64,000 nucleotides of DNA from Bifidobacterium canis (GCF_009727065.1 NZ_WNLP01000001.1:372001-436000); one strand, 5' to 3'. Shown: positions 48,820-60,277, numbered from the stretch's first letter. Notes: generated by a model from the letters alone, not told the origin. Numbers and translations: made by a program.

Positions 48820-50465
48820 ATGACTTTTCCAACCGGTAGTAACGGTTTTTCGTCGAATAGGGGAGACGAAGACGCATCATCTTCACAGGATGCTGAGCGT
48901 ACGCAGGTGTTTGCACCCATTCAGGACTCGAACGCGAATCCGAGCGACTTCTTCGAAGACGTTCCGACACCGCCGCAGAAAACCGTGAAGAAGCGCCATG
49001 TGTGGCCTTGGATTCTCGTTGCGGTCATCGTATTGATCGCAGCCGTCTGCGCAGGCATGATCGCATTCTTCAACAATCGCGCATTGCCGGGCACGACTCT
49101 GTGGGGCAACAATGTGACCGGAAAACGCAGCAGCAGATTGCGCAGACCATCTCCGATGATGTCAGCAACACGAAGGTGAAGGTCAGCTATAACGGCAAAA
49201 CGGATTCGGTGACACTCGCGGATCTGGGAATCAAGGTTGATGCAAACGCGATCGCTCAGGAAGCAGTGAACGCCAAACGCCAAGACAACGTGTTCGCACG
49301 ATACGCGTTCTGGAACAAGCAGGATGTCACACCGAACATCGATGTGAAGACGGCGAGTTCGAGCACGCTCGATCAGAAACTGAGCACCAATAGCCAGCAG
49401 CCAACCGACGCAAAACTCCAGATGAGTCAGGATGGCACCACCATCGAGGTCGTTGAAGCGCAGGAGGGCAATGGCGCTGACCCCACCGCAGTCGCAAGCG
49501 AAGCCGTGAAAGCCGTTGAATCCTTGGGCTCATACCAGCCCAAGGAAGTTGCCGTGCAGATCAAGAACATCGATCCGGCAATCACCACCGACGATGCCAA
49601 CGCCGCAAAGACCACACTCGACAAGCTGATGCAGCAGAACCCGGGGGTCTATATCGGTTCGGAGCGTTTCGCCGCATTCACTCCGGCGATGATCCTCTCC
49701 GCAGCGCATATCGATACCGATACAAAGAGCTCATTGCCGGAAGGCCAATCACGCAATGGCAACGTCGTGTTCGACGCAGCTGCTCTGCAGAAGATCTACG
49801 ATGAGCAGATCAAGCCAAATCTCAAGAGCACGAAGGAAGATCGCGAGGTCATCGTCAACAACAGCGACAAGGAGATCAAGGTCATCAAGGAAGGCCATGA
49901 TGGTGTGACCCTTGACAACGGTGCCGATAGCAACATCGGCACGCAGGCCATCGCCGCTTTCTCTGCCAACAAAGGCAACGTTGAGGTCAGTGGAAAACTC
50001 GACCCAATGAAGGTCAAGAAAACAAAGCGCCACGTTGTGGTCGATCTGTCTGACCACAAGGTCTACGCCTACGAGAATGACAAGCTCATCAAATCGATGA
50101 GCATGTCGGCAGGGCAGGGTAACGATTTCACAACCGGCAAATGCCAGGCATCCGGCGATCTGTGCACACCGGAAGGCGATTTCGAGGTCTGGCTGAAATA
50201 TGACTCTCAAGACATGTCTGGCACGCTCACGCTCTCCAACGGTCAGAAGGAAAAATGGGATGTGAAGGATGTCGGTTTCGTCAATTACTTCTCGAAGACC
50301 GGCTGCGCAATTCACCGCATTGCCACCGGAACATCATTCTCGGACGCGCAGATCGCAGCAATGGCCAAGAACACGTCGCACGGTTGCGTGGGCATTGGCT
50401 GGGACGTCGCCGAATGGTTCTACAACTGGTGCGTTATGGGAACCAGCGTGCACGTGCAGGAGTGA
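48820..50465 (+). CDS. L,D-transpeptidase (YkuD) with N-terminal membrane anchor, frameshifted
   Basis: Cell-wall enzyme expected to form 3-3 crosslinks or attach proteins to peptidoglycan. A 50-residue cytoplasmic head rich in Ser/Asp is followed by one helix (HVWPWILVAVIVLIAAVCAGMI, about 65-85), repeated beta-rich modules of the PG_binding_4 type (TISDDVSNTKVKVSYNGKTD; NNSDKEIKVIKEGHDG), and the YkuD domain with HRIATGTSF and the catalytic SHGCVGIGWDVAEWFYNWC. The break is at AAAA 49122-49125; AAAAA gives NNVTGKTQQQIAQT. The repaired protein has 548 residues. The start ATG 48820 has AAGGAG upstream. Confidence 0.9.
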
Positions 50466-50492
50466 CAGCTAGGTTCTCCAAGGATCACTGAG

Positions 50493-50533
50493 TGGAGGGT
50501 CTCAAAAGCATTTGCTTGAGACCCTCCATTATT
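50493..50533 (+). terminator. Terminator after the L,D-transpeptidase gene
   Basis: Perfect 13-bp stem TGGAGGGTCTCAA / TTGAGACCCTCCA followed by TTATTTG. Confidence 0.8.
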
Positions 50534-50748
50534 TGCTCAGTGTGAATATAGAAATATTCTTCAACGTATTGTCAATATTCGTTGAGAAACGCCGATTGAT
50601 TGCAACGATTCCTATTCAAAATACACGCAAACCAAGCTATTGTTCCTGACTAATCATTCATCTCGTGTTGCGATGAATGATTCAGAGAGCTACGATGAAG
50701 AAGTCGTTTCGAAGAGGCAACGACCTGTTCACTAAGGAGCATACCAAT

Positions 50749-51900
50749 ATGGTGTATCGCATGATTTTCAACCAAACCGCATATTTCGGCAGGGGCGCCA
50801 TCAAGGAGATTCCAAAAGAAGCGAAGTCCCGTGGATTCAAGAAGGCGTTCATCGTCTCCGATCCGGTTTTGGTGAAGAACGGAACCGTCAAGAAAGTCAC
50901 CGATGTTCTCGATGAGGCACAGATCCCATACGAAATTTTCGATGACGTGCAGCCAAACCCGCCAGTTGAGAACATTCAGCATGGTGTGGAAGAGTTCAAG
51001 AAGTCGGGTGCTGACTTCCTGATCGGTCTTGGCGGCGGCAGCCCGCAAGACACCTGCAAGGGCATCGGCATCGTCGTTGCCAATCCTGAATTCTCCGATG
51101 TGCTGTCGTTGGAAGGCGTGGCAGACACCAAGCATCCAAGCGTCCCGATCTTCGGCGTTCCGACAACGGCAGGAACCGCATCGGAAACCACCATCAACTA
51201 CGTCATCACCGACACCGCGCACAAGCGCAAGTTCGTCGCCGTCGACCCGCACGACATTCCGCTCGTTGCATTCGTTGATCCTGATCTCACCGATGGCATG
51301 CCTCGCGGCCTGAAGGTCGCCACCGGCCTTGATGCATTGACGCACGCCATCGAAAGCGTGATCACGCCTGGAGCCTGGAGCCTGTCTGACGCATTGTCGA
51401 TGCAGACGATCCGCATGATCGCCAAGAACCTCGCCAAGAGCGTCGAAGGCGACAAGGAAGCCGGCGAGCAGATGGCATACGCCTCGTACATCACCGGTAT
51501 GTCGTATTCGAACGTCGGCCTCGGCCTTGTGCACGGCATGGCACACCCACTGGGTGGACGCCTCGGCGTGGCCCACGGCGTCGCCAACGGCATTCTGTTG
51601 GCTCCGGTCATGGAATACAACAAGGATTACTCCGGCGAGAAGTATCGTGACATCGCCGATGCGTTCGAGATTCCGGACGCCTACACGGGTGATCTGGAGC
51701 ATGTGCGCGAAGAAGCAGTCCAGGCCGTCGCCAAGCTGACCCGCGATCTCGGCAATCCGACGAAGATCAGCGAGGTCGGCGCAACGGAAGCTGATCTCAA
51801 GCCATTGGCTCATGACGCGTTCGTCGACGTGTGCACGCCGGGCAACCCGCGTAAGCCAACGGAAGAGGAGATCTACGAGCTGTACAGCAGCTTGATGTGA
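50749..51900 (+). CDS. fucO: Lactaldehyde reductase (iron-containing alcohol dehydrogenase)
   Basis: Reduces L-lactaldehyde to L-1,2-propanediol with NADH, the last step of L-fucose breakdown and an electron sink. It has 383 residues of the type III iron alcohol dehydrogenase family: NAD-binding GLGGGSPQDTCKGIG, PTTAGTASETT, and the iron site in ATGLDALTHAIES (Asp/His) and GLVHGMAHPLGGRLGVAHG (two His). ATG 50749 (MVYRMIFNQTAYFGRG) follows AAGGAG by about 8 nt. It is convergent with the LacI regulator gene and shares a bidirectional terminator with it; together with the catabolic genes beyond, it forms the fucose locus. Confidence 0.9.
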   Translation: MVYRMIFNQTAYFGRGAIKEIPKEAKSRGFKKAFIVSDPVLVKNGTVKKVTDVLDEAQIPYEIFDDVQPNPPVENIQHGVEEFKKSGADFLIGLGGGSPQDTCKGIGIVVANPEFSDVLSLEGVADTKHPSVPIFGVPTTAGTASETTINYVITDTAHKRKFVAVDPHDIPLVAFVDPDLTDGMPRGLKVATGLDALTHAIESVITPGAWSLSDALSMQTIRMIAKNLAKSVEGDKEAGEQMAYASYITGMSYSNVGLGLVHGMAHPLGGRLGVAHGVANGILLAPVMEYNKDYSGEKYRDIADAFEIPDAYTGDLEHVREEAVQAVAKLTRDLGNPTKISEVGATEADLKPLAHDAFVDVCTPGNPRKPTEEEIYELYSSLM

Positions 51901-51929
51901 TCTGTTTTGCTCTGAACTAGTTTGCGTAT

Positions 51930-51978
51930 ATATGCGGGGAGGGGCACAGCCGCTGTGGTTGTGCCCCTCCCCGCATAT
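51930..51978. terminator. Bidirectional terminator between fucO and the lacI-type gene
   Basis: Perfect 18-bp inverted repeat ATATGCGGGGAGGGGCAC / complement, with a 13-nt loop containing a further short pairing, between convergent genes. Confidence 0.85.
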
Positions 51979-52003
51979 TGTTTTCTAGCGAGCCTGCATC
52001 GCC

Positions 52004-53041
52004 TTAATCTTGCTTCAGCTCAATCGTGCTGTCACGAGCCACGACATGCGTCGGGTAGATGACATGCTTATCGGTGGCTCTTCCATTGCGAGTATCGACT
52101 ATCATCTGCACGGCGCGCTGGGCGATTTGATTGAAAGGCTGATGCACGGAGCTCAGCGATGGCGTCACATTGGCGGCGGGGAAGATGTCGTCGAATCCCA
52201 TGACCGACAATTGATCGGGCAGTTGAACGCCATGCTCGCGCGCAGCTCGATAGGCATTCAATGCTGAAAGATCGTTGCAGCAGAACATTGCGGTAGGGGG
52301 CTCGGGAAGCTCCAACAACTCGCAGGCTCCCCGATAACTTGTTTCAGCGGGGAAATAGTCACCATTACGCACATACTCATCCGGCAACGAAACGTTGCTC
52401 TGCTGCAATGCGGAGACAAATCCATTGAATCTGGCGAGAGCGGTCTGCATGCGCAATGGACCGCGAATAATACCTATTTTGCGGTGCCCCAGAGAAAGCA
52501 GATGCTTGCCGGCTTGATAGCCTGCCGTCCAGTTATCGATGGCGACGCTCATCACATCGTCGTCAACGGTATCTACCGGATCGATGATGACCACAGGGAT
52601 ATCGCGGGCCTGAAGCAGTGCCTTAGCGCGTTCGTTAAGACCCGTCATCTGTTGGAGGATCACCCCTTGCGGATTGCGGTCGATGATGCCCCTGAACACG
52701 TTTTCGCTGGCTTCGCCATGCTCGGATTGCGTCACGGTTATGGCCAGCCCTGCCTGCTGCGCCCAATATGAAGCGTATTTGATGAGCTCCATCGTGCCAT
52801 TGTGCTCGATGTATTCCACGACGAGTTCTATGGTCGGCGAAAGTTTCGTAGTCACCAATGGCTTGGAATACCCATGCTCCTGCATGACTTTTTCAACGGC
52901 TTTGCGCGTCTCCTCGGAGATGCCGCTGCGCCCGTTGATGACCTTCGAGACCGTGGACGGTGATACCCCCGCCAGTCTTGCTAATTCTTGGACTTTAAGC
53001 TTATGCGAAGCATCGAGCTTCTTCGTTGTCTGCTTTGCCAT
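52004..53041 (-). CDS. LacI-family transcriptional regulator of the fucose locus
   Basis: 345 residues. The N-terminal HTH is typical (KVQELARLAGVSPSTVSKVINGRSGISEETRKAV split over residues 16-50), followed by a periplasmic-binding-protein-like effector domain (VVIIDPVDTVDDD, CNDLSALNAYRAA, VMGFDDIFPAANVTPSLSSV). It should be a repressor released by a sugar. It is divergent from the fuconate dehydratase gene with a 181-bp shared control region and convergent with fucO, so L-fucose or a derivative is the likely effector. The start ATG 53041 has AGGAGG immediately upstream. Confidence 0.92.
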   Translation of the reverse strand: MAKQTTKKLDASHKLKVQELARLAGVSPSTVSKVINGRSGISEETRKAVEKVMQEHGYSKPLVTTKLSPTIELVVEYIEHNGTMELIKYASYWAQQAGLAITVTQSEHGEASENVFRGIIDRNPQGVILQQMTGLNERAKALLQARDIPVVIIDPVDTVDDDVMSVAIDNWTAGYQAGKHLLSLGHRKIGIIRGPLRMQTALARFNGFVSALQQSNVSLPDEYVRNGDYFPAETSYRGACELLELPEPPTAMFCCNDLSALNAYRAAREHGVQLPDQLSVMGFDDIFPAANVTPSLSSVHQPFNQIAQRAVQMIVDTRNGRATDKHVIYPTHVVARDSTIELKQD

Positions 53042-53222
53042 AACTCCTCCTCATACAGCTGTCACACCCTGCTTTGACAGTACCACGCATTTATGCGAAA
53101 TCTGTCGAGATGCTCATTGTTATACAGCGGTAAGATAAAAATTTCGTAATTGAGTTTGCACTTTTCCAACATTAGGCTAGTATGAAAACTGTAGTTCATC
53201 GAGGCAAAGGAGCCAGATAGAT
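53042..53222. promoter_or_regulatory. Divergent control region of the fucose cluster
   Basis: 181-bp AT-rich gap between the lacI-type gene and the dehydratase gene. It contains the dyad CGCATTTATGCG at about 53087-53098 and an AATTTCGTAATT segment near 53142-53153; either could be the operator, but neither is proven. The ribosome binding site AAAGGAG for the dehydratase is at 53207-53213. Confidence 0.4.
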
Positions 53223-54506
53223 ATGAGCACAATCACCAAAGTCAAGACTTATGATTTTCGTTTCCCCACTTCCCAAACGCTTTCCGGGTCGGATGCGATG
53301 AATCCGGATCCCGACTATTCCTCCGCATACGTCGAAGTCTCTACTGATGCCGACGACGGCATCAAAGGCGTCGGCTTCGTGTTCACGATCGGCCGTGGCA
53401 ACGACGTGGTGTGCGCTGCCATCGATTCGATGGCGCAAGCGCTTATCGGCCGCAATGTCGAGGAATTGCTCGACAACATGCGCATTGCCTGGGATCTGTT
53501 CGTGCATGATTCCCAACTGCGCTGGCTGGGGCCGGAAAAAGGCGTCGAACATATGGCGATCGGCGCATTGCTCTCGGCGCTGTGGGACATCAAGGCGAAG
53601 CGTGCCGGCCAGCCTCTGTGGCTCATGCTTTCACGCATGGAGCCCGAGGAATTGGTGTCGACTCTTGATTTCAGGTATCTGAGCGACGCCCTTCGCCCTG
53701 AAGAAGCCATCGAGATTCTTAAAGAGGGGCAGAAGGGCAAGGAGGAACGCATCAAGCACTTGCTTGAAGTGGGCTATCCGGGGTATTCCACTGCAGCCGG
53801 TTGGCTGGGCTACTCCGACGAGAAGATGGTCGCCATTGCCAAGGAAGAGACGCAGGTCAAGGGCTTCAAGCAGATCAAGCTCAAGGTCGGGCGCAACGTC
53901 GATGATGATCTGCGTCGCCTGGCGAAGGCGCGCGAAGCGATCGGCCCTGACGTGAGGCTCGCGGTCGACGCCAACCAGGTGTGGGATGTGCCGACCGCGA
54001 TCGAATGGATCAACAAGTTCCACGAGTTCAATCTCGCGTGGGTTGAGGAGCCCACGAGCCCAGATGACGTCATCGGCCATGCCACCATCGCACGCGCCAT
54101 CAACCCCATCAAGGTGGCCACCGGAGAGCAGATGCAGAACCGCATTCTCTACAAGCAGTACTTGCAGACGAACGCATTCGGCATCATGCAGATCGATGCG
54201 ACGCGCGTCGCGGGTCCGCAGGAGATCGTGCTCGAATACCTGATGGCCAAGAAGTTCAACAAGCCGGTGTGCCCGCATGCGGGCGGTGTCGGTTTGTGCG
54301 AAGCCGTCTGCCAATTCGCCATGTTCGACTACGTGTCGGTGTCTGGCACAATGGACGGACGCATGATCGAATATGTCGATAATCAGCACGAACATTTCGT
54401 GAATCCGGTGCGCATCGAGCATGGCAACTACATGGCTCCGACCGCTCCGGGCAACGGCGCCGAAATGACGGTCGAAACCGCCGAAAAATATCTGTACCGC
54501 GGCTGA
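53223..54506 (+). CDS. L-fuconate dehydratase (enolase superfamily)
   Basis: Converts L-fuconate to 2-keto-3-deoxy-L-fuconate. It has 427 residues of the mandelate racemase/fuconate dehydratase type: the KxK base in FKQIKLKVGRN (about 218), metal ligands in RLAVDANQVWD, AWVEEPTSPDD and VATGEQMQNR (Asp, Glu, Glu) and the His in VCPHAGGVGLCE (about 351). ATG 53223 has AAAGGAG about 10 nt upstream. It is the first gene of the fucose operon on the plus strand. The fuconate assignment rests on both family pattern and the neighbouring dehydrogenase, lactonase and aldolase. Confidence 0.88.
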   Translation: MSTITKVKTYDFRFPTSQTLSGSDAMNPDPDYSSAYVEVSTDADDGIKGVGFVFTIGRGNDVVCAAIDSMAQALIGRNVEELLDNMRIAWDLFVHDSQLRWLGPEKGVEHMAIGALLSALWDIKAKRAGQPLWLMLSRMEPEELVSTLDFRYLSDALRPEEAIEILKEGQKGKEERIKHLLEVGYPGYSTAAGWLGYSDEKMVAIAKEETQVKGFKQIKLKVGRNVDDDLRRLAKAREAIGPDVRLAVDANQVWDVPTAIEWINKFHEFNLAWVEEPTSPDDVIGHATIARAINPIKVATGEQMQNRILYKQYLQTNAFGIMQIDATRVAGPQEIVLEYLMAKKFNKPVCPHAGGVGLCEAVCQFAMFDYVSVSGTMDGRMIEYVDNQHEHFVNPVRIEHGNYMAPTAPGNGAEMTVETAEKYLYRG

Positions 54507-54665
54507 GCCGAGCGGTGCCCGTTCCCCGTGTGCCAACATGAAGAACGGTTTGCAACGACTCTACCAATCAAATAACCAACAACAACCAAAAAGAAACCAC
54601 ATATAACAGCTTGGCGCGGAACCTCCACGTCAAGCATGCAGCACAGGTGTAACAAAGGAGTTCCC

Positions 54666-55457
54666 ATGGATCTGCATCTCGAAGGCAAAGTCATCATCAT
54701 CACCGGAGGCTTCAAGGGCATCGGCAAGGGCATCACGCTCCAACTGGCTCAGGAAGGCGCGATCCCGGTCGTGATCAACCGTGCAGACAATGCACAGGAA
54801 GAGTTCAAGCACGACATCGAGCAATACACAAAGAACTATGACGTGCATCTGCTCGACCTCAACGACACCGATAAGATCGCACCGATCGTCGAAGAGACCT
54901 ACAAGAAATACGGCCATATCGACGGCATCGTCAACAATGCGGGCCGTAACGACAACAAGGCGCTCGAAACCACCAGCTGGCGTGAATTCGAAGAGTCGAT
55001 TCACGGCAATCTGACCCATTACTACGAACTCGTTCACGCAGCAGTGCCATACCTCAAGGAAAGCCACGGTGCCATCGTCAACATTTCCTCGAAGACGGCA
55101 CTGACCGGCCAAGGCAAGACGAGCGCATATGCAGCTGCCAAGGGCGCCATCCTCGGCCTGACCCGCGAATGGGCAGCGGCCCTCGTCAAAGATGATGTGC
55201 GCGTCAACGCCATCGTCGTCTCCGAATGCTGGACACCGCTGTATGCGGAATGGATCAAGACGTTCGGCGACGAAGCAGCGCAGAAGGCGCGTTTGTCGGT
55301 GATCACCGACAAGATCCCGCTCGAGCATCGTATGACCACCCCGGCGGAGATCGGCAACGAAGCGGCGTTCCTGCTGTCCGACCGTTCCTCGCACACCACC
55401 GGCCAGTGGGTGTTCGTCGACGGCGGCTATGTGCATCTCGACCGTGCACTGAGCTGA
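54666..55457 (+). CDS. L-fucose dehydrogenase (short-chain dehydrogenase)
   Basis: NAD(P)-dependent oxidation of L-fucose to L-fucono-lactone, the entry step of the pathway. It has 263 residues of the classical SDR fold: cofactor loop IITGGFKGIGKGI, NNAGRND, and the catalytic Ser (NISSKTALTG), Tyr and Lys (SAYAAAKGAILGL). ATG 54666 has AAAGGAG at good spacing. The substrate is inferred from the cluster; SDR sequence alone cannot fix it. Confidence 0.85.
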   Translation: MDLHLEGKVIIITGGFKGIGKGITLQLAQEGAIPVVINRADNAQEEFKHDIEQYTKNYDVHLLDLNDTDKIAPIVEETYKKYGHIDGIVNNAGRNDNKALETTSWREFEESIHGNLTHYYELVHAAVPYLKESHGAIVNISSKTALTGQGKTSAYAAAKGAILGLTREWAAALVKDDVRVNAIVVSECWTPLYAEWIKTFGDEAAQKARLSVITDKIPLEHRMTTPAEIGNEAAFLLSDRSSHTTGQWVFVDGGYVHLDRALS

Positions 55458-55490
55458 TCTAACCCCTCCCAACGGTCTGTGAAAGACGGC

Positions 55491-55518
55491 CGCCCATGTT
55501 CAGCGTCGAACATGGGCG
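55491..55518 (+). terminator. Intra-cluster hairpin upstream of the permease gene
   Basis: 11-bp perfect stem CGCCCATGTTC / GAACATGGGCG with a 6-nt loop between the dehydrogenase and permease genes. It may attenuate or stabilise the transcript; no T run directly follows. Confidence 0.5.
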
Positions 55519-55575
55519 GCGCTAGGGGATTTTCCATATCGTGAACATTCTTCAACTACTATCAGGGAGTCAAAG

Positions 55576-56858
55576 ATGACATCCACAGATCAATCAAAGA
55601 AGCCGGTGAAAACCACCGGTTCGAAAGCAACCGTCGCCATTGTGCTCGTGACCTCACTGTTCTTCATCTGGGGTCTGACGATGAACCTGGTGAACGCGCT
55701 CAATTCGCCGTTCGCCAACTACATGAAGCTTGACAGCACACAGGCGGCCTTGCTGCAGGTCGCCTATTACGGCGCATATTTCGTCATGGCGATCCCAGCA
55801 GGCTTGATCGCCAAACGATTCGGATGCAAAGGAGGTGTGATCTCAGGCCTGTGCCTGTTCGTCCTCGGCGCCTTCATGGTGGTTCCGGCCACGAACATGG
55901 CCAGCTACGGGCTCTTCCTCCTCGCGATGTTCGTCATCGCATTGGGCGCATCCTCACTGGAAACCAACTGCAACCCATACATCACCAAGCTCGGTGACGA
56001 AAAGGTGAATCATTCCGTCTGAACATGGCGCAAAGCTTCAACGGCGTCGGCAACATCGTCGGCCCGCTGATCCTCGGCCAGATCCTCGGCACCACCATCG
56101 CCCCGGGACAGCCTGGATTCGAAGAAGCCAAAACGCAGTTCCTGAGCGAAACGCGCACCATCTACATCGTCATCGGCGTCGTCATTCTTCTCGTGCTCGC
56201 CGTGTTCGTGTTCTTCAAGCTGCCGACGCCTCCAGGCGATGCCGAAGAGCAGGCTTCGGGCCACAGCAATGGCGAGACATTCGCCACACTGCTCAAGAGG
56301 CCGTATTTCACGCTTGGCATTATCGCCGAGTTCATCTTCATCGGTTTGCAAGTCGCAGGAATGGCCATGTTCTCCGCATATGCGCTCAAACATTGGGGAG
56401 CCGGCATCACGGCAGGACTCGCCGCAACGATGCTGTCGGTGTTGTCGCTGCTGTTCACGCTCGGTAGGTTCATCACCACGCCACTGATGACGAAATTCGA
56501 TCCAGCAAAGATCCTCGGCGTTTACATGACCATCTCCGCTGTGCTGATGTTCATCGTGTTCCTGGGACTCGGCAAGTTCTCGGTCATCGCGTTCATGGTC
56601 GCCTACCTGTTCATCTCGATCGGCTACCCGACCATCTTCTCGCTCACACTCAAGGGCATCAAGGGCTCGGGCGCGAAGACCGGATCGTCCGCACTCGTCA
56701 TGAGCATCGTCGGCGCAGCGCTCATTCCACTGCTGCTCGGTGTGATCCAGGATGCGGCAGGCATCGAAATCGCAGTGCTCGTCATGGTTCCGTTCTTCCT
56801 CTTCATTGCTTGGTATGCATTCTGGGGTTCGAAGATCGGTCTCAAAGAGGGAAAGTGA
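55576..56858 (+). CDS. fucP: L-fucose:proton symporter (MFS, FucP family), frameshifted
   Basis: Twelve-helix major facilitator importing L-fucose. It opens VTSLFFIWGLTMNLVNALNSPF, the FucP-type first helix, with YYGAYFVMAIPAGLIAKRFG and, after the break, MAQSFNGVGNIVGPL and RPYFTLGIIAEFIFIGLQVAGM. The break follows GDEK: a GG pair (56004-56005) needs a third G to read GDEKGESFRLNMAQSF. The repaired length is 427 residues. The start ATG 55576 has AGGGAG upstream. It ends 6 nt before the lactonase gene. Confidence 0.88.
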
Positions 56859-56864
56859 TCTGAT

Positions 56865-57635
56865 ATGACACTCAAAGTAATCGATTCTCATTTTCACATG
56901 TGGGATCCGCAAGTGCAGGATCTCCCATGGCTCGCTGATCTGCCGAAGCTCCAGCACAAATACACAATCGAAGATCTGACCGCGGAATATGCGAAGTTCG
57001 ACGTGGACTTCCTCGGCGGCGTGTATGTCGAAGTCGATGCGGCAGACCACGAACTTGAAGACAAGCTGGTCTACTACAACAGGAATCCGAAGATCCTCCG
57101 TCGAATCATGCGCAGCCGCGTCAGCCCATACATGCGCATACCAGTGTTCGCGGACGGCATTCGCGAGCCGCTGCACACGCCATCCGAGCCTCGCGGACGC
57201 GTGTTGGAGCCGGAGTTTCTGGAAGGCTTGCGCACATTGGCCGAGCTGCATCTCCCATTTGAACTGTGCAACAGGGGAGAGGAACTGCCCGACATGGCGA
57301 AAGCCCTCAAGCAGGTGCCGGAAGAGACGGTCATCATCGATCATCTGGGCAACATGCCAGGACTCGACTCCGATTCTCGCAAAGCCATCACCGAGCTGGG
57401 CGCATTGCCAAACACCTATATCAAGGTTTCCGGAGATAATCCAGTCGACCCGGAGATCGTGAAATTCGTGGCCGGCGCATTCGGCCCGACCAAGCTGCTG
57501 TACAGCTCCAATTGGCCGGTCGTTGAACTCAACTCGTCGTTCGACAAGCATTTCGAACTGATGCTCAAGTTGTTCGGCGAAGACGAGAACTTCTTCATGA
57601 ACAACGCCAAGCGAGCATACGGCATCGAGATCTAG
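56865..57635 (+). CDS. L-fucono-lactone hydrolase (amidohydrolase COG3618)
   Basis: 256-residue amidohydrolase-2 family protein expected to open L-fucono-1,5-lactone to L-fuconate. The metal motif VIDSHFHMWDP is at residues 5-15; IIDHLGNMPG (His) lies near 145, IKVSGDN near 186, and YSSNWPVVE near 205 where many relatives have Asp instead of Asn. The start ATG 56865 lies 6 nt after the permease stop (AGGGAAAG upstream). The role is inferred from its place between the dehydrogenase and dehydratase steps of the pathway. Confidence 0.83.
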   Translation: MTLKVIDSHFHMWDPQVQDLPWLADLPKLQHKYTIEDLTAEYAKFDVDFLGGVYVEVDAADHELEDKLVYYNRNPKILRRIMRSRVSPYMRIPVFADGIREPLHTPSEPRGRVLEPEFLEGLRTLAELHLPFELCNRGEELPDMAKALKQVPEETVIIDHLGNMPGLDSDSRKAITELGALPNTYIKVSGDNPVDPEIVKFVAGAFGPTKLLYSSNWPVVELNSSFDKHFELMLKLFGEDENFFMNNAKRAYGIEI

Positions 57636-57651
57636 CGCTCATAAGCGTTTT

Positions 57652-57692
57652 GCGTACCGCCGTGCGGCATCTGCTGCGTGGCGGTACGCTTT
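57652..57692 (+). terminator. Hairpin between lactonase and aldolase genes
   Basis: Perfect 10-bp stem GCGTACCGCC / GGCGGTACGC with an 18-nt loop, followed by TTTCAC; a partial terminator inside the cluster is likely. A direct repeat CATAGTTG (twice) lies just beyond. Confidence 0.5.
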
Positions 57693-57726
57693 CACATAGT
57701 TGAAAACATAGTTGCGAAAGGTTTTC

Positions 57727-58620
57727 ATGGTTTTCAATCCAAGGTTTTCGGGCGTGGTCTGCCCGTCAATCACCGTCACGCATGACGATGGCACGATAGA
57801 CTATGAGCGTTGGGGCAAACACCTCGACCATCTCATCGACGCCGGCATCGACGGCGTGCTGATCTTCGGCAGCATAGGCGAATTCTATGCGTTCGATTTG
57901 CAGACAAAAGAGCAGGTCGTCGATTTCGTAGTCAAGCATGTGAACGGGCGTATGAAAGTGTTCGCCGGCATCGGCGACACCGACATAGACCGTGTGCTCG
58001 AGTTCGCAAAATCCGCCGAGAAGAGCGGAGTCGATGCCGTGGTCGCAGTCTCTCCGTATTACTTCGGCCCCTCGCCAGATGCAGCGCGCGTATACTTCGG
58101 CAAAATCGCGGACACCGTGTCGATTCCAGTCATTCTCTACAATTTCCCGGCACGTACCGGCTCGGATCTGACACCCGAACTTGTAGCTGATCTCACAAAG
58201 AATCATCCGAACATCGTCGGCATGAAAGACACCGTCGATACGATCAGTCACACGCGCAAGGTCATCCGCGCAGCACGCGCTGTGAACCCTGATTTTGCCG
58301 TGTTCTCTGGATTCGATGAGTATTATCTGGTCAACCGCGTCTCCGGAGGAGTGGGCGTGATCAGCGGACTGACCAACGTGGAGCCTGAGACATTCGTCAC
58401 ATTGCGCAACGCATACGACTCCGGTGACATGGCGACGACACTCACGGCAGCGGCACGCATCAGCACACTCATGGCGGTATATGACCAGGCGGATCTGTTC
58501 ATCTCCGCTATAAAAGGTGCGGTGAAAGCCAAAGGACTTGATATTTCCACGCTTATTCGCGAGCCCGCGGCGCAGCTCACCGACGAGCAATACCGCAAGA
58601 TCGTGCAGATTCTCAGCTGA
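57727..58620 (+). CDS. 2-keto-3-deoxy-L-fuconate aldolase (DapA/NAL family)
   Basis: Schiff-base aldolase, 297 residues, with the dihydrodipicolinate synthase fold. The catalytic Lys is in NIVGMKDTVDT (about 161), the Tyr in VILYNFPARTGS (about 135), and the substrate loop GVLIFGSIGEFYAF is near 45. In this cluster it should split 2-keto-3-deoxy-L-fuconate into pyruvate and L-lactaldehyde, the latter going to FucO. ATG 57727 (MVFNPRFSGVV) has GAAAGG upstream. Confidence 0.85.
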   Translation: MVFNPRFSGVVCPSITVTHDDGTIDYERWGKHLDHLIDAGIDGVLIFGSIGEFYAFDLQTKEQVVDFVVKHVNGRMKVFAGIGDTDIDRVLEFAKSAEKSGVDAVVAVSPYYFGPSPDAARVYFGKIADTVSIPVILYNFPARTGSDLTPELVADLTKNHPNIVGMKDTVDTISHTRKVIRAARAVNPDFAVFSGFDEYYLVNRVSGGVGVISGLTNVEPETFVTLRNAYDSGDMATTLTAAARISTLMAVYDQADLFISAIKGAVKAKGLDISTLIREPAAQLTDEQYRKIVQILS

Positions 58621-58660
58621 CAATTGCTGTCGGATATTGTGACGGTACATTTGTGACATT

Positions 58661-58700
58661 CGCGCGGAGACGTTGTATTCGTCTCCGCGCGTATTTTCTT
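58661..58700 (+). terminator. Terminator of the fucose cluster
   Basis: Perfect 12-bp stem CGCGCGGAGACG / CGTCTCCGCGCG followed by TATTTTCTT. Confidence 0.9.
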
Positions 58701-58780
58701 CGGTCCTGAAACTCTGGCGTGTTTGCAGGGTGTCTGCTACCGTGGAGCAAGACATTGACAAACATGGGAGGTGGCGACGA

Positions 58781-60276
<1,496 letters not shown>

Positions 60277-60277
60277 T

